DNA from: Liolophura sinensis
Taxonomy: Eukaryota > Mollusca > Polyplacophora > Chitonida > Chitonidae
Assembly (NCBI RefSeq): GCF_032854445.1
Contig: NC_088298.1
Span: forward strand, 6,871,504-6,935,503
DNA: 64,000 nucleotides
Direction of reading: 5' to 3'
Shown here piece after piece: positions 22,867-33,500 of this stretch. The notes under the pieces were generated by a model, which worked only from the letters and a program-made list of their open reading frames with translations, did no database searches and was not told the DNA's origin. Within the stretch, counting starts at the first letter, position 1, and each line of letters begins with the position of its first letter. A program made the translations under genes and the position numbers.

Positions 22867-25197
22867 GATTTCGTGTACACATTTTACAGTTTAATATGGA
22901 TATATAATTATAAACCAAAACCGCTTTCTCAAACGGGTTAAAGGGGTCTGGCGTTCAAGTTCAAGTTTTGCGGCCTATTGCCGTGATCTTTTAGGGGACC
23001 CTGATAAAATGTGTTGGACGGTTTCGTCTCTATTCGTTTTTGTCTTTCACAAATAAACATGACAATTACCAGTTCTTGAGTGCGGCGGTCCAACGAAAAT
23101 CTTTTTAATGTATCAATGTAAAGGAAAAAAGTACTAGCGTGACGCCTTGAAATATAAAATAATTTCCTGCATGCCGACTGCTGTCACTTGGTTTGCTTTC
23201 ATTTGATAGTCAGATGTGTCGATAAGGAACTGGGTGTAGTAATGGCATCCCAGTGGCAATGAGATAGCAAATTCCGATTCAGATGCATGGTGCTAGTCCG
23301 GTTTTGATTCTTGACAGCAAGCTTATCAGGGAAGGCGATTATCCGGGGCTCTGCTGTACGTCTTTAAGTATATTGTATACCTGCATAAACCGGGACTAAG
23401 ATTCCCCTGGTGGAATGAGCATTCCCTGGACCTATAGTCCCTTTGAATTTTTAATGTGTTTGTACATTAAGTACGTGTGATGCCAACACAGTATTTTGAG
23501 TAATTCTAGGCCAGCAAGCAGACTGAGTGGTCCAGATCACAAATTAACAGAAAAAATGAAATGAACTAGCGATAGAAAGTGTTTTGCCAGTTATCTAAGA
23601 GGCCTGATCGACGTGTTGAAAAAGTCAGATGTGTGCAAGGTACATAAAACCACATTGCAGGAAGATTCATATCTACTTTTAAACTGTATGCTAATTTTTT
23701 TTGCACGACCTAACCGGAAGTACAGGTCAAAATAACAGAACTTACCGATGCTCTCTGCAATATCGTGGGAAAACACGAACCAGTTCACTATCGAATTGCA
23801 TCGTGTAGTATTTGGTTTTAACGGCATAAGTAACAAGTTTAAACTTAAATGACAGAGATCAGATTTCCTTTTGGTGATGGTCACGATGTGGCTAAAAAAT
23901 TGGCCTTAACCAATAATCATTCAGTCATTCATTCAAGTGGATGACACGGATTATTATGTCTGAAGATGATCTTAAGACATGCTATCTTATATTTCTCTTA
24001 CGTCTCATGGTGGTGCCTTTCCACGTCTTCGATTGGCAGTGCAAGATTTCATTACAGCAGTCGAGTGGAAAGCTACATTATAGCTTCTTTGTAATACAAG
24101 CATGGAATTAGTCATTGATTTGGTGTACTGTACACAGTAAGTTTACGGAAGCCTCGAAGCGACACCCTTCCAAATATCAAGGGTTATTCTGTTTGACGAA
24201 GATTGGTTGATCGACTGATTCATTGACCGATTTACCGCTAATTTGGTTATGACAGATACGAAAAACACCGAGCATTGAATGACGTATTGAGCACTTGTAA
24301 CAGTGACATGCTTAGCATAAGATTATCCCAAGCATGGCACGTAATCAAAAGCGAATGTTGACCCGTAGATCTTGAATATTCCTTGACATGGTTTGTAACC
24401 CAAACAAATACAAAAAGACCGTGTTTGAATTGGCATTTTAAACACTCGTTTTAGTGACAGACTTAGCATGGGAATATCTCAAACATGAAGTTTAAACTAA
24501 AATGGAAATGTAGGCGGAGTCCTCAAACAGTGGACGAAGACATTTTTTGTCCAAAAAAAAACCAAAAAAAAAACAAACCTCTATTTCTTAATTAGGTGAA
24601 GCCAAATACAGCGGGTAGTTGAGGGTAGCTAGATAGAAGATCTCAAAATTACCTCCGATCAGCTTTTCCGTGAAAAGAATTTTACACTCCGTCGAACAAT
24701 AATTGATTAAAAGAAAGAGGTAGTAAATTTCAGGGTACAAGTACGTAGAAAAGAAATGTGTAATTTGGTGTTGCTAAACTGATCTTGTATTGATCTGTCT
24801 TTTGTGATAAATATTTCATTTCTTAGAATTAAGTGGGTGTATTTATTAATACACCCTAATACACACCGCGATATTTTGGTACATATACAACCTATCATAA
24901 ATTACACTTAGCGGGAAAGTAATGAGCGAAATACAAAAGAAATGTGGAGTAAATCAAGACGAAAAGCGCTATAAAAGAAGTAGGAGTTCGACTTTGCCAC
25001 ATTAAAGAGTTGCGTTGGTTATTTTAAAAGCTGGGCCAATAGTATATAAAAGTAACGTATTGATTATGCTTCGTTGTGGGAGGAAGAATCGATACCATGG
25101 TATAAGCTGTGGGAGATTTCTTTTGACTACATACTACACAAAAGGGCAACAATGTGAGCTGTATTCTAAGAAATCAAAGACTATATCATTTCATGTG
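22867..25197. other. Intergenic, no gene supported
   Basis: Only short AT-rich frames; none has both splice sites or a protein-like composition. A CATT-ended repeat relic sits near 23885-23935. Confidence 0.4.
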
Positions 25198-25311
25198 ATA
25201 GCTCGGTGAAGTTGGCACAAGATTTCAACACATCATTTAACACTATATTCAGCTCCTGCAGCTGGGTTGAACGTTGTGTTGCGATATTGTGCCAACTTCA
25301 TCGAGCTTGAT
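25198..25311. repeat. Palindromic hairpin element
   Basis: AGCTCGGTGAAGTTGGCACAA near 25200 pairs with TTGTGCCAACTTCATCGAGCT near 25290. The centre (AGCTCCTGCAGCT) is itself near-palindromic. It lies directly upstream of the 18-bp array. Confidence 0.7.
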
Positions 25312-25384
25312 CTGATTCGATAACGTGAACTTTGAACCAAAAATCTCTGGTCTAGTCTTGTGTTGTAATTGAAATGTATTTATG

Positions 25385-25997
25385 ACGCTACGCTGAATGA
25401 GGCTGGTACGTTGAATGAAGCTGGTACGCTGAATGAGGCTGGTACGCTGAATGAGGCTGGCACGCTGAATGAGGCTGGCACGCTGAATGAGGCTGGTACG
25501 CTGAATGAAGCTGGTACGCTGAATGAGGCTGGTACGCTGCATGACAGTGGTACGCTGAATGAGGCAGGTACGCTGAATGAGGCTGGTACGCTGAATGAGG
25601 CTGGCACGCTGAATGAAGCTGGTACGCTGAATGAGGCTGGCACGCTGAATGAAGCTGGTACGTTGAATGAAGCTGGTACGCTGAATGAGGCTGGCACGCT
25701 GAATGAGGCTGGCACGCTGAATGAAGCTGGTACGCTGAATGAGGCTGGTACGCTGAATGAAGCTGGTACGCTGAATGAGGCTGGTACGCTGAATGAGGCT
25801 GGTACGCTGAATGAGGCTGGCACGCTGAATGAGGCTGGTACGCTGAATGAAGCTGGTACGCTGAATGAGGCTGGTACGCTGAATGAAGCTGGTACGCTGA
25901 ATGAGGCTGGTACGCTGCATGACAGTGGTACGCTGAATGAGGCTGGTACGCTGCATGAGGCCAGTACACTGAATGAGGCTGGTACGCTGCATGAGGC
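25385..25997. repeat. Minisatellite, 18-bp unit, about 34 copies
   Basis: Unit ACGCTGAATGAGGCTGGT (18 bp), with GAAGCT/GAGGCT and GCATGACAGT variants. The unit lacks stops in four of six frames, giving long overlapping frames on both strands (TLNEAG repeat on plus; SVPASF, TSLIQR and PHSAYQ repeats on minus). Frames open simultaneously on both strands argue against any being a gene. Confidence 0.95.
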
Positions 25998-26149
25998 TTC
26001 AGGCATCAGAAAAGACTGGTCTAAGTTTGCTGTCAACGACTTTAGCACAGCGTCAGTTGTGACCATGTATCAGCGCAATGTGATGCAATGGGTTTCTGTG
26101 TGTGTAACGTCAGCAAAAATTGGAAATGACCGGAAATATTTCGTGTCTT

Positions 26150-26265
26150 TGATTTCTTTGATTGATGGTTTACGCCGTGCTCCAGAATATTTAACTTCTA
26201 CGACAACGGCAGCATTATGGTGCGAGAAAACCAAGAAGAGCCCATTGCACCCCACGACCACAAAA
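26150..26265 (-). mobile_element. Family A SINE, decayed 3' part
   Basis: GATTGATGGTTTACGCCGTG, CCAGAATATTTAACTTCTAC, GGCAGCATTATGGTGCGAG, CACCCCACGACCA: an old minus-strand fragment. Confidence 0.65.
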
Positions 26266-26466
26266 TTTTTGATAGTGGCACTTTCATGAAAACGCAAGGC
26301 TCAGGAAATCATTAATTCAGTTCTATTTGTGAGAAACCACTCCATGCCAGAGAAAATTCTTGAGATAAGTGATAATTTACGAAGCGTTATTCTCTTAGTT
26401 AACCCTTCTTTAAGCATATGAAGGGCCTGCTCAAAATATCGGTGACTATAGGCATCCTCATAAAAA

Positions 26467-26695
26467 AATCTGTTACTTTTAACACAAAGTCGGTTGTGTG
26501 AGTGATCGTAGAATGTATTCTGCTTTTGTAGCAGATTTTTCTGTCAAATATAACATACATATTCTATTAATTCAACATTAAGATTTATTAGACTAACAGG
26601 ATATTATATCGAATATGATAGAATATTATGTTATAGTTACAAAATACATTCTATCATCTCTCAGACAACAATCTTTCTGTTTAAATTAACAGATT
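26467..26695. mobile_element. MITE-like foldback, 229 bp, arms of about 55 bp
   Basis: Left arm 26467-26522 runs AATCTGTTACTTTTAACACA ... GTAGAATGTATTCTG. The reverse complement of 26642-26695 gives AATCTGTTAATTTAAACAGA ... GATAGAATGTATTTTG in the same order. The interior is AT-rich and non-coding. Confidence 0.65.
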
Positions 26696-26805
26696 AATAT
26701 TTGCAGAGTACTAGTGATTCGCTCTGTCCAGGATTCTACTTGAGATAGAAACATTAAAGTGTGCCGAATAGCCCCTTTCCTTTAAATATTAGCGAAAGTG
26801 TAACA

Positions 26806-27094
26806 GAGAGAGTATTATTTATTAATTTATTTATTTTATTTGATTGGTATTTTACGCCGTACTCAAGAATATTTCACTTATACGACGGCGGCCAGCATTA
26901 TGGTGGGTGGAAACCGGGCACAGCCAGGGGGAAAACCACGACCATCCGCAGGCTGCTGACAGACCTTCCCACGTACGGCCGGAGAGGAAGCCAGCATGAG
27001 CTGGACTTGAACTGACAGCAGCCGCATTGGTGAGAGACTCCTGGGTCATTACGCTGCGCTAGCGCGCTAACCAACTGAGCCACGAGAGAGTATT
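26806..27094 (-). mobile_element. Family A SINE, full length, with 11-bp target-site duplication
   Basis: GAGAGAGTATT flanks it at 26806-26816 and 27084-27094. Between them is a complete minus-strand element: tail, ACGCCGTACTCAAGAATATT, AGCATTATGGTGGGTGG, CGTACGGCCGGAGAGGAAGC, and head GCGCGCTAACCAACTGAGCC. Well preserved. Confidence 0.94.
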
Positions 27095-27104
27095 AAAACG
27101 CACA

Positions 27105-27360
27105 GATGTACTTGTGGTTGTAAAACATGCGGATGATACTTGTGGTTGTAAAACATGCGGATGATACTTGTGGTTGTAAAACATGCGGATGATACTTGTG
27201 GCTGTAAAACATGCGGATGATACTTGTGGTTGTAAAACATGCGGATGATACTTGTGGTTTGTAAAACATGCGGATGATACTTGTGGTTTGTAAAACATGC
27301 GGATGATACTTGTGGTTTGTAAAACATGCGGATGATACTTGTGGTTTGTAAAACATGCAT
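27105..27360. repeat. Minisatellite, 28/29-bp unit, 9 copies
   Basis: Unit GTAAAACATGCGGATGATAC + TTGTGGTT. The first copies are 28 bp (GTGGTTGTAAAAC), the last ones 29 bp (GTGGTTTGTAAAAC). It begins about 10 bp after the SINE target-site repeat. Confidence 0.93.
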
Positions 27361-27794
27361 ATGATTCCCCAAGAATAAAAAAGTCGCTCTCCAAGAGTTC
27401 CACACGTGCCAGCCAAGGATTGTGTTAAGGTACTTAGGACGCCGAGCTTCAGATAGTCATTAGTGTAAGGCATTCTAACGTATTTGGACGGCACTTGTCT
27501 GCTTACAAAGTGAAGACAAGTTCAGAAGAAATGCTTAGGGTTTACTCCATATCGCTACATTACAAGCATATTCTTGTCCTTAATACAGAGTAAGGTTTAC
27601 ACCAGCGCATTGATTTTTCCTTACTATTTATTTAGGAAATTTGTCAGCTTCAACCTCAAAAGTATATCCCCTAACTTTTGTGTGGCATAATGCCATACGA
27701 CCACTTGCAGATTCTACTTTTATCCACAACATATAAAAAGATGACCTTTACCACCGTTAAAAATTGTCTTAAAATTGCGCTCGGCTCTGTTGGT
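27361..27794. other. Intergenic, no assignable feature
   Basis: Nothing supported. Confidence 0.35.
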
Positions 27795-27895
27795 CAAACC
27801 CGGTTTCTTCCCACCGTAACGCTGACCGCAGTCGCATGTGTGAAATTATCCAGTACGGCGCAAAACACCAATCAAATAAATATATAAATCTATTG
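27795..27895 (+). mobile_element. Family A SINE, decayed 3' end
   Basis: CGGTTTCTTCCCACCGTAAC, TGACCGCAGTCGCATGTGTG, ATCCAGTACGGCGCAAAACA, CCAATCAAATAAATATATAA. Confidence 0.7.
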
Positions 27896-28454
27896 ATCAA
27901 ATGGCACTGTTATTGATAGGCCTATTAATAATTTATTAACAGACGGTATATGCCAGAGTGATAAAATCAATGGTGTTTCAATCGCTAGTAGAGGCGTCCA
28001 TGGGCTAGTGGTGAGACCACTCAGCCCGCTTTCTCTTTGTCCCACCATACCGCTGCTCGCCGTCGTATGTGACTTCTACATCTTTGTTTAAATCAAGGCT
28101 TTTTAAATCAAAGTCTGAGCTCGTGCATTTCGTTTTGTTTCATATTTTTTTAAAGCCAGAGAAACGTCGTTTATCATCTGTACATCATTGACCATTACCG
28201 CCATTATCATGAATGAACTTCTCTGTGGAGTTTTATTCCCGCCCATATTGTCTTACATCACTGTATCATATATATAGTACTCCCTGGTATTACTGGTATA
28301 TGAAAAATGTATAACTTAATCAGTGTTAGGGTAAAACTCCAGATAAATTGAGAAAAATCAACAATCGCTAGGATACACGAGGTTAGTCCTGGAGATTTCA
28401 ATGGCACCATTGTTATCAGCTGTGTTTTCAGGGTCGTACTGGTCGTGTTTAAAC
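27896..28454. other. Intergenic; one weak SINE-like trace
   Basis: GTCCCACCATACCGCTG...CGCCGTCGTATGTG at about 28038-28070 is a remnant of a SINE body. Otherwise nothing supported. Confidence 0.35.
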
Positions 28455-28545
28455 TTGTTTGTTTATTTGATTGATGTTTTACGCCGTACTCAGGAATGTT
28501 CCATTTAAACGATGGTGGTCAGCAGTATGGTGTGTACATATACTG
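28455..28545 (-). mobile_element. Family A SINE, 3' fragment
   Basis: TTTATTTGATTGATGTTTTA, CGCCGTACTCAGGAATGTTC, GGTGGTCAGCAGTATGGTG. Confidence 0.7.
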
Positions 28546-28634
28546 TGTCTTCTTGTGGTAGGGCGAATCCATGCCGCCGAAATGCTGCTGCCATTGAAGT
28601 ATCATGGCGAAGACACCAGACATGCTACTTCTCC

Positions 28635-28790
28635 AAGTCACATTAAACTGACACCCGAGCCAGACAGTCATGTTTACTTGATCTAACCTCTCAATGCTGA
28701 GCACCACGTGAGGCAGGAACAAGTACGATTTTGAAAGTCTTTGGTATGACCCGACCCGGCTTTGATCGCGAGTCTCCCGACTTCAATAAG
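28635..28790 (-). mobile_element. SINE2 (second tRNA-derived family), partial
   Basis: The order TGACACCCGAGCCAGACAGTC, CTCAATGCTGAGCACC, TATGACCCGACCCGGCTTTG, CGAGTCTCCCGACTTC parallels 28952-29225 and 53535-53826 with heavy divergence. Confidence 0.5.
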
Positions 28791-28951
28791 CCACCGAAGC
28801 AGTCTCTTTAAATAAGATTCGAATATGTCTGAGTACAGGGTTAGATCGCAATGCAAACAAATTTTTTCATTTGAGTTTTATATCTATGTGACTGTGGAGT
28901 GCGCAGAGTTTAACGTCACACGTAGCAATTTTTCACGTGTATGACGACAAA

Positions 28952-29225
28952 GGAGTGCTTAGAGACCATGTAATGTGCGTTCTTGGCGCGGGATGAATTT
29001 CCACCACTCTTTTATATAGTGCAGGCTGCACTGAGACGCCTTACCGAAGGCAAGTAAGCCATTCTGCCCGAGGCATTATACTGATACGGGTCAAACAGTC
29101 GTTGCACTATCCCCTTGATGCTGAAAGCCAAGCGAGAACAGCTACAACTCCCTCTTTTAAGGTGTTAGGTTTGACCCAGGATTGCCCCTGAAGCGTTCGC
29201 TCTACCAAGTGAGCAATCGGGGTCC
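28952..29225 (-). mobile_element. SINE2 copy
   Basis: Shares with 53535-53826 the blocks TTCCACCACTCTTTTAT, CCGAAGGCAAGTAAG, ATTATACTGATACGGGTCAA, TTGATGCTGAA, CTACAACTCCCTCTTTTAA and a tRNA-like head read on minus (TTGCTCACTTGGTAGAGCG; CAATCCTGGGTCAAACC as B box region). Confidence 0.7.
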
Positions 29226-29487
29226 GTGTTATATCTATGTGACGCTGTCCATCTACAGTTTTCGCATTGGTCAAGAAACAAAAAAAAAATGCGACATTTT
29301 TGTTTTGAACGTAGAATTCTCATAATTTTATCTTGAAAAAGCATGCCGTTTTCTGCCATTATCGAATGAAGAGCTATACCTCAAAACAGACGAGCTTTCC
29401 CCATAAGGATCTCAAAACCGGGACTGACCATGAGAGTCCAGGGAGTTCCTGGAGATGAAGTCTAACAGACATGCGAAATGAAAGAAA

Positions 29488-29745
29488 CATGTATTTATTT
29501 ATTTGATTTGTGTTTTACGCCGTATTCAGAAATATGTCAATTATACGACGGCGGTGAGCATGATGTATGGTGGGAGGAACCCGGGCAAAGCCCGGGAGGA
29601 ACCCACGACCATCCGCAGGCTGCTTGTAGGCCTTCGCACGTACGGCCATAGAGGAAGACATCTCACAGAAGCCGCAGTGGTGAGATGTTTCTGAGCTATT
29701 GCGCAGCGCTGACACGCTAATCACCTCAACCACCTCGGCCCCAAG
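29488..29745 (-). mobile_element. Family A SINE, nearly complete
   Basis: TATTTATTTATTTGATTTGTG, GCCGTATTCAGAAATATG, GGAACCCGGGCAAAGCCCG, GACCATCCGCAGGCTGC, and a head ending CACCTCGGCCCC. AAGAAAC precedes the tail and follows the head, a possible 7-bp target-site duplication. Its tail carries AATAAA on the minus strand, about 0.95 kb downstream of the allatotropin stop codon. Confidence 0.82.
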
Positions 29746-30460
29746 AAACTTATAATGGATAAACTGAATAACGTGAACATGACACTTTCATTTTACTGTT
29801 GTATTTTCTCTTGGAAACACAATTTATAGCTCTGTATTGCTGATATCCATGAGCGTGGTTTGAAACAAAAATACGTGCGATATCTAAGAAATATGATAGT
29901 TAAAGAAGTTATCCACTTAAGTGAACATCCATAAGTGAGTCTATAAAAACAAAATCAGTTCATATTACCATTTTAGATAATTTCCTTACACAGGAAGAAA
30001 GTATGCATAACGTATACGTTTCACACGCCTTAAAGCTTTCTTTTACATAAGCAAGTAAGGACAAGGGATTAGGACTGCCGGGTGAATAAGTTAACATAAA
30101 TTTACAACATTTGAATCGAAAGCGGCTAAGTACGTTGGTAAGCGTTTGAATCTGGCTTTTGAAGAGGGCTTCGAACGTTAAGTTTCCATAAATGTAAAAC
30201 ACAGGAAGCAATACATGGAGTATCACGTGTTATCAATAGCACGGTTTCCCACGATTCAGTCTAAAAATATTTACCGAAATATAGTATATATCTTTGTTGT
30301 TGTTGTTATGGCTAAACATTGTACACAGCAACGTAGTCTCCAAGCAGAAAATACGACGCAGTTGCTTTCGGACCTGAAGATTCAAGTTTTCGTCATAAGA
30401 AGCAACCTGTTCAGATGACGTCACTGATAACCCAATGACGTAACTCCTGAACTCTGACCC
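29746..30460. other. Probable 3' flank or 3' UTR of the allatotropin gene
   Basis: Follows the stop codon on the minus strand. I find no AATAAA or ATTAAA on the minus strand in this interval, so the transcript end is not defined by sequence. Confidence 0.35.
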
Positions 30461-30516
30461 CTACGAGTCATCTTCCTGGTCGTAGAGTAGCTCATCCGTG
30501 CTTATCACACCATCCC
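30461..30516 (-). CDS. AT: Allatotropin gene, last coding exon
   Basis: Starts after TGTTTTTTTTGCAG (acceptor AG at 30518-30517). Two bases complete G91, then DGVISTDELLYDQEDDS and TAG at 30463-30461. It finishes the EF-hand loop (D92, V94, I95, S96, E99) and ends in an acidic tail. Only 17 complete codons plus stop, far below usual open-frame cut-offs. Confidence 0.88.
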
Positions 30517-33500
30517 CTGCAAAAAAAACACATAGAAAGAAATGTTTACTGTATCTTTGGCGGATGTGAATTTGAAAAGCTAAAGTGCGTCACATACATT
30601 GCCAATGGCTGAGTTGTTAAAACTCTTAGGGTTTCCATTGTAACTAACATGAGGATGTTCGTGGGTTTCCTTCGGTTTCCTCTCTCCATAATGCTGGCCA
30701 CCATCGTATCAGTGAAAAAATCTTGAGTACGGCGTGAAACACCAATCAAATCAGTAAAACTATTCTAATTGCTTATGAAAGAAAATACGGCAAATAGTGT
30801 AATCTGAGTTTTCTAGAGTGACCATTTTCCAGCTATCACACTGTCGTCAATGGGCTCTTGTCGTATGGCTAGGGTTAATGTACTGATTTGATTGGGGTTT
30901 CAGAATGCGGAAACCCACGACCCTCCGCAGGTTGTCTTAATTGTATTTACCTCCACTCACTGATTGATTACTTGACTGATTGGCGGATAATGCCGTAATT
31001 TTTCACGTATATTACAACGGCGCTCGTGTAGGTTTATGGGGAGCAGAAACCGTAGTACACTGAGTAAGACAACGGACTTCGCCAGAAAGGCCTGAAAGTC
31101 GGAACAGCTAGCCAGCGACGGTGGCCAGCATTATGATGGTAGGAAACAGGTAAACCCACGACCGTTTATAGGCTGCTGGCAGACCTTCCCACATATGGCT
31201 GGAAGGAAGCCACTTGATGTTCCTCCGTTATCGAAGAAGATGCGGTAGAAAGTCCGTCACCCAGGCGAAAAAGTTGCTAGGAAAACTATAAAATATACAA
31301 TCTATAAAAGATAAAAATAAGCGATAACTTTTGATTGCGTGATTCTGTTTAATGTATTAGCATTATGCTTACCATTTGAATCGATGAATTTTTCTACAAT
31401 GGCGTAAGCCAATAAGTTGTTTTCCGACAGAAGATTTGCCAGCCGATGTGTTGTCAAGACATTTCTGAAATACCGAAATAGATAGAATATGGTAAATAGA
31501 AGATCAGAATTCTTACATGTAAAAGTGGCAAAGAACATATTTAATGAACATCAGGGAGTAAAAAATAAGAAGTAAAAATAAAATAAAAGTCAACTATTTC
31601 CTCTGTCAATTCGTCCGTGCCTCTATTCGGCAAACACATATTCTGAAATTATATCTTCATTTCCGAGTGTTGTGGAGTGAATCTTTATTTCTGTGAGTTG
31701 TGTCACAGCCTCCTGGTGTTCGAGTATAGGTTTTATTAACAGCCGGATAAGGATTTCGAGGAAAAGAATGAACAATTCTGACTTAACGTCACACTGGCGG
31801 TCATATCGAGCAGAACAAGGAAAAGACGACAGCGAAACAATGTCGCTAAGATGGTACGAAACATCACTCAAAACTGTATCCAAATATACCCTAGTGAATT
31901 TGACAATTTTCTTGAGTAGATATAAATATAACTATAGAAAAACATTACGTACACGTTAAAACATTTAAGTATGTGGAATATAAGGTGGGTTTTATGAACA
32001 ATATTTATAGCTTTAACGTCGAGCATACCACATGTACTTTTCTTAGCATCTTTACGTTTGACTGTTAGCAGAACTCCTTAAAGTGCTTTGAGTAATGTGC
32101 AAGTTTGCAAAAACTATTTTGGCTGTAAACATGGTTTCCAACAAATATGGATATTCTCTGACATCAATGGAGCCTTAGATCGTCCGGCTTAGAATTCAAA
32201 TATATAAATGCATTTTATTCTATAAAATAAAATAAAAAGATTTATTTGTTTATTTGATTGGTGTTTTACGCCGTTCTCAAGAATATTTCACTTATGCGAC
32301 GTCGATCAGCATTATGGTGGGTGGAAACCGGGCAGAGCCGGGGAAACTCACGACCATCCGCATGTTGCTGACAGACCTTCCCGCAAACGGCCGGAGAGGA
32401 AGCCAGAATGAGCTGGTCTTGAACACACAGCGACCGCATTGTTGAGAGACACTTGGGTCACTACGCTGCGCTAGCGCACTAACCAACTGAGCCACGGGGG
32501 CCCCAATAAAAAAAAATTTAAAAAAGACCACAGCACAGAGAGTAAAAACAGAGTAGCTACAACAGTGTGTAGTTGGCAAAGGATCACACTTAACCGGTGA
32601 AAAACCGCCTTTTATCCATTTACCTCCATTAGGGTTTTATTCTAACTGTTTTCTGTTCTCCTTAAATAGTAACAAACTACACGCCCCCTAGCATCATGAC
32701 GTAAGCAGAATTAGGTAAAAAAAAATATGTTTCTATGTTGAATGCAATATATTAGACCCCAATGATCTAGAATTACTCAGAAGGCTGTATTGTCATTGGA
32801 TTCAGTATACAAATGCATTAAACAGATTTTAAAACAGACGGGAGAGAAAGTTTAAAACATGAGAGAAGGGCATATTTTCTCTTAATTTCTAGGAACTAAC
32901 AATGCGCATTTCTGTACGGTTCCTAAGACTAGAATTCCAATATCAGGAACCCGGTACGATGTTTCCAAGGCTAGAATTCCTATATACGTAACCCAGTGCG
33001 TGTTTCTGTGTTATTCCCAGGACTAGATTTCAAATATTAGTGGCCCAGTGCGTATATCCGCGATGTTTCCAAGACTAGAATTCTAATGTTAGTAATGCGT
33101 ATTTCTGTTTTCTTCCTAAGACTAGAATTCCTGGAATTATCGCGGTTCCGTTTCAATATTCGAGTGTGTGAGTGTTTGGGGGTTGCTTAGCCCTAGCATT
33201 TGACCTGACTCACAAATCTACTATATCCGCCAAAAGAGTCACTAGAATTATGTATATAATTCTTAGATTTGTGAAAAGATCCACTCACTGGAATATACTT
33301 TCAATATCTGATGGGCCGTTCCAAGTTCGTTGTACAAGGCGATGCATTTCCACCATCGATTTCCTTCACCAATAAACAATTGCTTAATCGGCAAAACATA
33401 TTTGAGCAATGAGTAAAAAGTCTTGACAAAAAATGAAATGTGTATTCTGTGTAAAAATAACTGAAATTCAGCCGAATTCAGTTTTCACATCGTTTTCAGC

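Noticed and set aside
31623-31883. Minus-strand 86-codon frame between allatotropin exons as an additional exon
   Set aside because: The flanking exons already join in phase without it, it ends in a stop codon, and no clean acceptor/donor pair fits. An alternative terminal exon cannot be excluded.
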